Positions 29,038 to 35,846 of a stretch of 64,000 nt of DNA are shown in pieces (positions within the stretch are counted from its first letter, which is position 1; each line of letters opens with the position of its first letter). The DNA lies in the NCBI GenBank assembly GCA_945928575.1, contig CAMENP010000011.1, positions 1-64,000 on the forward strand, written 5' to 3'. The notes below the pieces were generated by a model. It did no database searches. It saw only the letters and a list, made by a program, of their open reading frames with translations, and was not told where the DNA came from. This stretch comes from an uncultured Butyrivibrio sp. Its GTDB lineage: Bacteria > Bacillota > Clostridia > Lachnospirales > Lachnospiraceae. A program made the position numbers and the translations under genes.

Positions 29038-29666
29038 CCAAGCATTGCTCCTTCTCTGATAATTCTTGCCGGCACGCCCGCAACCGTAACATTGTCGCCG
29101 ACATCTCTTATAACAACAGCACCGGCGCCAACCGTTGACCATTTGCCTATTTTCTTCTGTCCGATGGTAATAGATCCGCTTCCTATGAAGCTTCCTTCTC
29201 CGACCTCAACATCTCCGTTGATTACTGAGCTCGTTGAAAGGTTTACATGATCCGCAACACGGCATCCGTGCTCGATTGATGCCCTCGTGTTAATTATACA
29301 ATCATTTCCGACAAGTGCTGTGTTATTTATTACAGCCATTTTACCTATAAAACAGCCCGTCCCAAGAACAGCCTTGGGAGATACTATTGCCGTTCTGTCA
29401 ACAACATTAATCATCCTCAGATTATTCTCTCTAAGTCTGTCATACCATGCTTTACGTCTCAGATTATTACCGATGCATATAAAATATACATATTTCTCTT
29501 TATGTTCAATCTCATCAAGGTGCTTTGCAATAATCGGTTTACCCAGATGTTCCGTTTCTGTCGTAAATTCATCAATAAAACCTTCTAATTCATAATTAAA
29601 ATAATCTATAGAATCAACCACTGATTTCGCATAACCACCTGCGCCGATCAATATAAGTTTTTCCAT
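29034..29666 (-). CDS. neuD: NeuD/PglD-like sugar O-/N-acetyltransferase
   Basis: 210 residues. The N-terminal sugar-binding domain starts KLILIGAGGYAKSVVDSI; the rest is a left-handed beta-helix of hexapeptide repeats (GNDCIINTRASIEHGCRVAD, GSITIGQKKIGKWSTVGAGA) ending VAGVPARIIR. NeuD acetylates sialic acid or its precursor with acetyl-CoA. First gene of the sialic acid operon; the ATG follows AAGGAAG. Paired with the SGNH esterase it would give an add-and-remove acetyl cycle (inference). Confidence 0.85.
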   Translation of the reverse strand: MEKLILIGAGGYAKSVVDSIDYFNYELEGFIDEFTTETEHLGKPIIAKHLDEIEHKEKYVYFICIGNNLRRKAWYDRLRENNLRMINVVDRTAIVSPKAVLGTGCFIGKMAVINNTALVGNDCIINTRASIEHGCRVADHVNLSTSSVINGDVEVGEGSFIGSGSITIGQKKIGKWSTVGAGAVVIRDVGDNVTVAGVPARIIREGAMLG

Positions 29667-29699
29667 TTTTTCTTCCTTTGGTATTAATATTTACTCTAT

Positions 29700-29724
29700 A
29701 TATCGGAATGATTTTATGATATTA
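29700..29724 (-). promoter_or_regulatory. Possible sigma-28 promoter of neuD operon
   Basis: The minus strand has TCCGATAT (29700-29707), identical to the -10 of the flagellin promoter, about 35 nt before neuD. The -35 is poor (best is TAAT at wider spacing). It would tie the sugar pathway to late flagellar expression. Confidence 0.35.
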
Positions 29725-29756
29725 TTAGGATAAAGTAAAACGTTTTGGAGTCCATT

Positions 29757-30935
29757 ATGAATATTCTTTTTTACCGTTACGGAAGCATTTGTGAGCCGGA
29801 TTTGATTGCGGCTTTCAGGGAATACGGCATAACGGTTTATGAATCCGACGATGAAATAACAGATAAAAATATACTTCCCGCCCAAAGAGCCGAGACTCTC
29901 AGCAGGGCCTTATTTGAGCGCAATTATTCATTTGTTTTCAGTATTAATTTTTACCCCGACATATCAGAGGTATGCAATATTTTTCATATTCCGTACATGT
30001 GCCTTATAGTGGACAGCCCTATACTTGAATTATATTCAAATTCACTTGCCAATCCGTGCAACCGTGTTTTTCTTTTTGATAAAGAATTATATCGTGAGTT
30101 TCACCCGGTTAATCCGGACTGCATTTTTCACATTCCGCTAGCAACCAACGTTGGCACATGGAACAAGATCATTGATGCCGCGCATGGAGATGAATTTTCG
30201 TCCGATATAGCATTCGTTGGATCCCTTTACTCCGAAAAATGCCCTTTTGATCATATACATATTTCTTCTTCATACAATAAAGGGTTCATCGATGGACTTA
30301 TTGAGGCACAGCTCAGAGTATACGGATATTTCTTTGTAGAAGAAATGCTTAACGACACAATTGTGAAAGATATTATGAAAGATTATCCGGAGTTTTACCG
30401 TTTTATGCCGAACTCCCGTGAGAATTATAAAGCCGTGCTGGCGCAATATTATATCGCATCCAAAATCACCTGTGAAGAACGCCTCCGCCTGTTTACAAGG
30501 TTAAGTGAGCGCTTTAATGTCGATATATACACTGCAAGCGATACTTCATCAATGCCGCACATACACAACCGCGGACTTGCCCGAACTCTTACGGAAATGC
30601 CGCTGATTTTTAATCATGCGGCCATAAACTTAAACCCAACCGCCAAATCCATCCGCAGTGGGCTGCCGTTGAGAGTATTCGATATTCTCGGATGCCGTGG
30701 TTTTATGCTTACCAATTATCAGCCTGAACTCCCGGAGTATTTCACAATAGGTGAACATCTCGATATATATGAATCTCTTGATGACCTTGAATACAAGGTT
30801 GATTACTACCTGCGTCACCCAGCCGTGCGTAAAGAGATTGCACACAACGGATATGAATATGTATGCCGCAATCACACTTACGCCATCCGCGTCGGTCAGA
30901 TGATACAGGCTGCATTCGGAGGAGGCAGAATATGA
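29757..30935 (+). CDS. CgeB-like glycosyltransferase (copy 2)
   Basis: 392 residues of the CgeB/DUF3880 family, starting MNILFYRYGSICEPDLI. Shared marks with copies 1 and 3: LIVDSPILELYS, FDKELYREF, AFVGSLYSEK (~155), GLARTLTEMPLIFNH and INLNPTAKSIRSGLPLR (~300). The ATG follows TTGGAG by 8 nt. It overlaps the next copy by 4 nt (ATGA), so the two are translationally coupled. The overall identity between copies appears modest, suggesting different sugars or linkages. Confidence 0.8.
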   Translation: MNILFYRYGSICEPDLIAAFREYGITVYESDDEITDKNILPAQRAETLSRALFERNYSFVFSINFYPDISEVCNIFHIPYMCLIVDSPILELYSNSLANPCNRVFLFDKELYREFHPVNPDCIFHIPLATNVGTWNKIIDAAHGDEFSSDIAFVGSLYSEKCPFDHIHISSSYNKGFIDGLIEAQLRVYGYFFVEEMLNDTIVKDIMKDYPEFYRFMPNSRENYKAVLAQYYIASKITCEERLRLFTRLSERFNVDIYTASDTSSMPHIHNRGLARTLTEMPLIFNHAAINLNPTAKSIRSGLPLRVFDILGCRGFMLTNYQPELPEYFTIGEHLDIYESLDDLEYKVDYYLRHPAVRKEIAHNGYEYVCRNHTYAIRVGQMIQAAFGGGRI

Positions 30936-32095
30936 AAATACTTATAATTGAATGGGCCAGCTTTGGCAAGGAAGATATCGATGACGCTTTTGGCAAATTG
31001 GGACATCATATTATCAAGTTCTCGCACCCTGATTATGATTTGAGACACAGCGATGATTTTATATCCTCTTTTTCTGCTTATATGGAGAAAGAAGATGCAG
31101 ATTTGGTATTTTCATCCAACTATTTTCCACTCGTTTCAAAGGTTTGCCAGAAATTTAACAAGCCTTATGCTGCATGGGTGTATGACTGTCCGCATTTATC
31201 ACTGTATTCAGCCACAGTTATCAACAGCTGCAACCACATATTCACCTTTGACAGGGCTACATATAACGAATTCAACAGACAGGGCATTACAACCGTGCAT
31301 TATATGCCTCTCGCCGCTGCCGTCTCACGCCTTGACAAGATGGTACCGGATAGCTCCATTCATAACAAACTGGACTGCGATGTATCATTCGTCGGTTCAA
31401 TGTATGATGAGTCACACAATTTTTATGACAGTCTTTCAGGCCTTGATAAATATACCAAGGGATATCTTGATGCAATAATTCAGGCACAGCAGTCTATATC
31501 CGGATATAATTTTGTAGAAGAATTGTTGTCTGATAAGATATTATCGCAATTAAGAAAAGTCCGGCCATACACGCCTGATTCCGATGGTGTGGAAACTGAT
31601 TCATATATATACTCACGGTATTTTATAGACCGTAAAATAACGGAACTCGAACGTAAGAAGCTTCTTGGTGCAGTATCGGATAATTTTAATACCAATCTGT
31701 ACACCCATAATCCCACACCGTATCTGCCGAACATCCATAACCTTGGAGCCATTGACCCATACAACATAATGCCATATGTGTTTAAATGCAGCCGGATTAA
31801 TCTTAATATCACACTGAGGAGCATCTATACAGGCATTCCGTTAAGAGCTATAGACATTATGGGAAGCGGCGGATTTCTTATGAGCAATTACCAGTCTGAC
31901 ATGGATGAATATTTTGAAAACGGAACCGATTATATTATGTATGACGATATCGATGATTTAATTGCCAAATGCCGCTATTATCTTGAACACGAGGACGAAC
32001 GCAAAGCGATTGCAGCAAACGGTTATAACAAAATCAAGGCGCACCACACTTATGTGATACGCCTTCAAGAGATTCTTAACAAGATATTTAATTAA
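30932..32095 (+). CDS. CgeB-like glycosyltransferase (copy 3)
   Basis: 387 residues starting MKILIIEWASFGKEDIDDAF after GGAGGCAGAAT. CgeB/DUF3880 marks: WVYDCPHLSLYS, FDRATYNEF, SFVGSMYDES (~155) and RINLNITLRSIYTGIPLR (~295). Tandem with copy 2. Its 3' end overlaps the convergent Maf 2 gene by 8 nt. Presumed to act in flagellin glycan assembly from position; the exact reaction is unknown. Confidence 0.8.
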   Translation: MKILIIEWASFGKEDIDDAFGKLGHHIIKFSHPDYDLRHSDDFISSFSAYMEKEDADLVFSSNYFPLVSKVCQKFNKPYAAWVYDCPHLSLYSATVINSCNHIFTFDRATYNEFNRQGITTVHYMPLAAAVSRLDKMVPDSSIHNKLDCDVSFVGSMYDESHNFYDSLSGLDKYTKGYLDAIIQAQQSISGYNFVEELLSDKILSQLRKVRPYTPDSDGVETDSYIYSRYFIDRKITELERKKLLGAVSDNFNTNLYTHNPTPYLPNIHNLGAIDPYNIMPYVFKCSRINLNITLRSIYTGIPLRAIDIMGSGGFLMSNYQSDMDEYFENGTDYIMYDDIDDLIAKCRYYLEHEDERKAIAANGYNKIKAHHTYVIRLQEILNKIFN

Positions 32096-33875
32096 GAAGA
32101 TGTATATCTTCTTTCATTTTCTCTATGCCTTTAATATATGATTTGAGCAATTCTATGCCGCTGTTAACTGCGGCCATAGAATCGTCAGCCTCACTTTCGC
32201 TTAATTCATCATTAACACGATATTGTTCTTCTACTGCATATTTTCGAATCAGCGAAAACAATGGTTCATTTTTATCGAGGTTGTTGGTTATGCCGACTTT
32301 TTCAAGTTCTGCTCTGGCCAATAAATTATCACCCGAGTTTAGGGCATATGCAAGTCTGTCATATGCTCTTATTCCATCATCCAGCAGTCCTTTTATTCTG
32401 TTAAGTTCGCCTTCGGTCCCTGTCAGATATGAATATATTTCTTCTTGTTCTTTCGGAGTAAATTGCGGTTCTATATTGGTAATGATTGTTTTCAAATCCA
32501 ATTTTTTTATGCATTCCCGATCGATTGCCTCGGCAAGTGTCATAACTGTACTTCCATGAATTAATGCACCGCCTTCCGTCGCATCAATAACTTTTACATC
32601 CGGATGTGAAATTATCTTGTTCTCAAACCACTTAAGATATGCGCGCATCCTTACTTCCGTCTTAACCATACCGCCATCTATGCTCTCAACTTCACAGTTC
32701 ATTTCTTCCTGCGCATCCATGATGTTCTTCTTCTCATCATCATATGCATCTTTTGTATGTCCTCTGCCATCGGTAAATGCCAGATCCTGTCCTATAAGTA
32801 TGACAGTTTTAAATCCAAGTGTAATCGCCAGCGAAAAAGCCGTATTGGCAACCGAGCCTCCTGTAGCCAGCGTGGAATAATCGCTGCCGCAGAATTTCTG
32901 CCTGTAATAATTCGGCACATCTAATTCGTCATTCCCGGCATAAAATCTGTTTCCGATATGGTTCCTGATTATTTCATGCGGAACATCCATTTCAAATACA
33001 GCAGGAACATTTTTCACATCTTCATGTTTGAAAAATATGATTTCCTTACGCGGGTCGACACATACTGTTAAATCCGGTGTAATCCCCGCTCTTAATGCGG
33101 CTTTCAATGCTGTGTCAACCACTATAATAAATGCTCTCTTCTCTGCTTTCTTAAGTTCATATATATTCTTATCAAGCGACGGGCCTGCAGATACGATTAC
33201 GGCCGGATATCCGGATTTGTCTATATTCTGTACAACTTCTACCAGCTGATTTATACTTCTTTGTGATATAACATCTTTCATATTGAGCAGAAGATTTTTT
33301 CTCATGTGTCCTACCAGCTGGATTTCGGTTGTCTTTTCCATTGCAACCATTTCCACTCTGTACGATAACATAGTATACAACTTGTCATATGTCTGTTTAA
33401 AATCACCATATCCCGGAAGCACACATAATAATAATTTTCTGTAATTGCCATAATGCACAGCGCAGTGTATTATATCGAATAAGCTATCATCGTTAATACC
33501 CTCAACACATATAACAAGACGTTTACTGTCTATGAAGTCTGTCATGTCATAAACGTTCAATACATTAATAAAAGAGTATATATCAGGTTCATATGCATAT
33601 ATGTAATTGGTTTTGTTCGTATTATTAAGTAATTTCCTTATGAACTGCCCATCTGAAAATCCGATTATGAAAAAAGGCCTGTCCACTACCTGTTCTTTAA
33701 AATTATCTGCCCAGGCGGAAGCATATTCGTCCGTAGGGTACGGTATCATGCTTTCTCCATCATTATTAAGAGCATAATCCGTAATCTTATCAGATATATT
33801 CAACAAACTACTGTCATCATTATATCTGTTCCGTATTGCATTTACGTTCCTATAAAAAATATCAGTAAGTATCAT
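32088..33875 (-). CDS. Motility-associated factor glycosyltransferase (Maf, DUF115), copy 2
   Basis: 595 residues with the Maf layout: FFIIGFSDGQFIRKLL and AYEPDIYSF near the N-terminus, VIVSAGPSLDKNI (~230), CVDPRKEI, GGSVANTAFSLA and GQDLAFTDGRGHTKDA (~365-380), then a helical C-terminus. Clearly paralogous to copy 1 but of different length and low identity. It lies directly downstream of the flagellin terminator on the same strand. Maf proteins glycosylate flagellin before export, so this is probably the main flagellin-modifying enzyme. A sigma-28-like site on the opposite strand overlaps its first codons. Confidence 0.88.
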   Translation of the reverse strand: MILTDIFYRNVNAIRNRYNDDSSLLNISDKITDYALNNDGESMIPYPTDEYASAWADNFKEQVVDRPFFIIGFSDGQFIRKLLNNTNKTNYIYAYEPDIYSFINVLNVYDMTDFIDSKRLVICVEGINDDSLFDIIHCAVHYGNYRKLLLCVLPGYGDFKQTYDKLYTMLSYRVEMVAMEKTTEIQLVGHMRKNLLLNMKDVISQRSINQLVEVVQNIDKSGYPAVIVSAGPSLDKNIYELKKAEKRAFIIVVDTALKAALRAGITPDLTVCVDPRKEIIFFKHEDVKNVPAVFEMDVPHEIIRNHIGNRFYAGNDELDVPNYYRQKFCGSDYSTLATGGSVANTAFSLAITLGFKTVILIGQDLAFTDGRGHTKDAYDDEKKNIMDAQEEMNCEVESIDGGMVKTEVRMRAYLKWFENKIISHPDVKVIDATEGGALIHGSTVMTLAEAIDRECIKKLDLKTIITNIEPQFTPKEQEEIYSYLTGTEGELNRIKGLLDDGIRAYDRLAYALNSGDNLLARAELEKVGITNNLDKNEPLFSLIRKYAVEEQYRVNDELSESEADDSMAAVNSGIELLKSYIKGIEKMKEDIHLLN

Positions 33876-33891
33876 ACATAATCTCCGATAA
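33866..33891 (+). promoter_or_regulatory. Sigma-28-like promoter pointing antisense to flagellin
   Basis: On the plus strand TAAG, 14 nt, TCCGATAA, the same form as the sigma-28 promoters of flagellin and flgM. It would transcribe across the flagellin terminator and into the flagellin gene antisense. No gene lies in that direction. Functional status unknown. Confidence 0.4.
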
Positions 33892-33901
33892 AAAGTAGGT
33901 T

Positions 33902-33933
33902 AAAAAAAGATAAGCCGGCAAAATGCCGGCTTA
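33902..33933 (-). terminator. Flagellin terminator
   Basis: TAAGCCGGCA and TGCCGGCTTA form a 10 bp stem with a 3 nt loop, followed on the minus strand by TCTTTTTTTAA, about 20 nt after the flagellin stop. Confidence 0.9.
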
Positions 33934-33954
33934 CCCATGATAGTTGCTTTTAAA

Positions 33955-34773
33955 TTACTGAAGTAATGAAAGAACACCCTGGTTAGCTGAATTAGCCTGA
34001 GCTAACATTGACTGACCAGCCTGAGCAAGAATCTGGTTCTTGCTGTAGTTAACCATCTCTGAAGCCATATCAGTATCTCTGATAAGTGACTCAGCTGAGC
34101 TTGTATTCTCAGATGTTGTGTTAAGGTTGTTGATTGTGTACTCAAGTCTGTTCTGAACTGCACCAAGACTAGATCTCTGAGATGATACCTTAGATATAGC
34201 TGCCTGAATCTTAGTCATTGTAGAACCAGCCTTTGCAAAGTTAGAAACAATAAGATTAGAATCACCTACACCAAGTGCTGTTGCACTCATTGATGAAATG
34301 CTGATAGTAATCTTCTGTCCTGCAAGAGCACCTACCTGAAGGTTCTTAGCAGTAAACTTACCATCGAGAAGGTTCATTGTGTTGAACTGAGTTGTTGAAG
34401 AAATTCTTGTAAGCTCTGTTGAAAGCTGTGTAAGCTCTTTCTTGATAGCTCCTCTATCTGCTGTTGTGTTAGTATCGTTAGCAGCCTGAGTAGCGATCTC
34501 GTTCATACGCTGAAGAATTGAATGTGCTTCGTTAAGAGCACCTTCAGCTGTCTGTACAAGAGATACACCGTTCTGAGCGTTCTCAGATGCCTTGTTAAGA
34601 CCTCTGATCTGGCTTCTCATCTTCTCACTGATTGTAAGACCTGCAGCATCATCACCTGCACGGTTTACCTTATAACCTGATGATAACTTCTCTGTTGACT
34701 TAGCCTGTGCACTTGTTGTAAGACCAAGCTGTCTGTTTGTGTTCATTGCTGTTAAATTGTGCTGAACTACCAT
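33955..34773 (-). CDS. fliC: Flagellin
   Basis: Filament subunit, 272 residues. Conserved D0/D1 N-terminus (MVVQHNLTAMNTNRQLG, AGDDAAGLTISEKMRSQIRG) and C-terminus (ESLIRDTDMASEMVNYSKNQ ... ANQGVLSLLQ) with only a short Ser/Thr-rich middle (~120-180), so domains D2/D3 are nearly absent. The TLR5-contact helix has R89 and I93 (LQRMNEIATQ). Ser/Thr residues in the middle are candidate glycosylation sites for the adjacent Maf enzymes. Own sigma-28 promoter, a leader with a CsrA-type hairpin, an AAGGAGG site and a strong terminator. Export chaperone fliS lies upstream. Confidence 0.97.
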   Translation of the reverse strand: MVVQHNLTAMNTNRQLGLTTSAQAKSTEKLSSGYKVNRAGDDAAGLTISEKMRSQIRGLNKASENAQNGVSLVQTAEGALNEAHSILQRMNEIATQAANDTNTTADRGAIKKELTQLSTELTRISSTTQFNTMNLLDGKFTAKNLQVGALAGQKITISISSMSATALGVGDSNLIVSNFAKAGSTMTKIQAAISKVSSQRSSLGAVQNRLEYTINNLNTTSENTSSAESLIRDTDMASEMVNYSKNQILAQAGQSMLAQANSANQGVLSLLQ

Positions 34774-34780
34774 AATAAAT

Positions 34781-34814
34781 TCCTCCTTGAATATACATCG
34801 CCATCCTTGGCGAT
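34781..34814 (-). promoter_or_regulatory. CsrA-binding leader of flagellin mRNA
   Basis: In the transcript ATCGCCA and TGGCGAT form a 7 bp stem (34797-34814) with an AGGA tetraloop, the classic CsrA target of GGA in a hairpin loop. A second GGA lies in the ribosome binding site AAGGAGGAAT at 34781-34789. This mirrors the two-site hag leader of Bacillus subtilis, where CsrA blocks translation and FliW relieves it. Confidence 0.75.
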
Positions 34815-34824
34815 TGTGTTATGT

Positions 34825-34841
34825 ACCGGTTTAACACCGGT
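34825..34841 (-). other. Second hairpin in the flagellin leader
   Basis: ACCGGT, 5 nt, ACCGGT forms a 6 bp stem in the flagellin 5' leader just after the transcription start. It may stabilise the mRNA 5' end. Confidence 0.45.
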
Positions 34842-34870
34842 GTTGTTAAGTAACTTTCTTACTTGTATTA

Positions 34871-34897
34871 TATATCGGAGCTTATGTCAAATACTTA
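34871..34897 (-). promoter_or_regulatory. Sigma-28 promoter of flagellin
   Basis: The minus strand reads TAAG, 14 nt, TCCGATAT, matching the sigma-28 (sigma-D) consensus TAAA-N14/15-GCCGATAT at nearly every position. Transcription would start about 95 nt before the flagellin ATG. Confidence 0.85.
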
Positions 34898-34921
34898 ACC
34901 CCGATTATAAACTTTTTTAAA

Positions 34922-35401
34922 TTATTTTTTCTGATCCATAAAATAAGGTTCCGCCGTGATATTATTCATGGTCTTGTAATAATTGGCTGCCGTGTCACGG
35001 GATTTCTTAACCTGATGGACCTCTCTCTTAAGCTCGGTAAATCTCTTGCTGATAAGATTCCTGTTATTGTTCTCTGCCACCTGAAGAGCCGCATTTTTGT
35101 CGAGTATCTTCTTAATCTGTGACTGAATTGCCTGAATCTCGTTCTTATATTTATCCCTGTTCTTATCAAGGCCTGCCTTGATATTATCATAGAGAATCTG
35201 AAATCCGGTATCCAGTCTGGTAAGATGGTCTATCAGTTTTTCTTTCTCATCAAGGGTTTTCTGGAATTCTTCATCATCAAACGTCTGTGCCGTTGCTATA
35301 TTACGCTGTTTATCCGTCAATACCGCTAGTCTGTCAAGTATACTTATCTTCTTATCAAGGCTGTCCGAAAGAGCCTGAAGATAATTAGCCATATCTTCCA
35401 T
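34922..35401 (-). CDS. fliT: FliT-like flagellar protein
   Basis: 159 residues, almost entirely charged alpha-helix/coiled coil (MEDMANYLQALSDSLDKKIS start). The ATG at 35401 follows GGAGGATTGAT, 16 nt after the fliS stop. FliT-type chaperones hold the cap protein FliD before export; assignment rests on size, helical make-up and the conserved fliD-fliS-fliT position, as the family is poorly conserved. FlgN-like identity is possible, but a separate flgN is present. Confidence 0.65.
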   Translation of the reverse strand: MEDMANYLQALSDSLDKKISILDRLAVLTDKQRNIATAQTFDDEEFQKTLDEKEKLIDHLTRLDTGFQILYDNIKAGLDKNRDKYKNEIQAIQSQIKKILDKNAALQVAENNNRNLISKRFTELKREVHQVKKSRDTAANYYKTMNNITAEPYFMDQKK

Positions 35402-35417
35402 ATCAATCCTCCGTAAT

Positions 35418-35813
35418 CTACCTTGATGCAGGCTGCGGTGCATTGGCATTCTTCATAACTTCTTTCCATGTATCACGCATGGTTCTTAGGTGTTCGAGGA
35501 CTTCTTCCAATATATCTTTATCTTTCTTAATGTTAGCCTCAACAAGTCTTCTTAAGATATATTCATATACCGTGTCAAACTCCTTAGCTACCGGATATTT
35601 GTGATCAAGCGATGCCCTGAGCTCCTCTATGATACGCTGGGTCTTCATAAGATTATTATGAGCTCCCATAATATCATTTTTCTCTATTGACATAATGGCT
35701 TTGTTGACAAATTTAATGGCTCCTTCATACAACATAAGTGTAAGCTCTGCCGGTGTTGCCGTCATAATCTTGCTTCTCAGATATGCGTTATAGCCTTCTG
35801 CATTATTTACCAT
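35418..35813 (-). CDS. fliS: Flagellin export chaperone FliS
   Basis: 131 residues. FliS binds the flagellin C-terminus in the cytoplasm. Marks: NAEGYNAYLRSKIMTATPAELTLMLYEGAI at the N-terminus (split here across the known YxxN and TPxELTLMLYEGAIKF motifs), and a helical remainder. Order fliD-fliS-fliT is retained. Confidence 0.95.
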   Translation of the reverse strand: MVNNAEGYNAYLRSKIMTATPAELTLMLYEGAIKFVNKAIMSIEKNDIMGAHNNLMKTQRIIEELRASLDHKYPVAKEFDTVYEYILRRLVEANIKKDKDILEEVLEHLRTMRDTWKEVMKNANAPQPASR

Positions 35814-35846
35814 TACATTTCCTCCGTGTTATAACAATTCAGCCGT

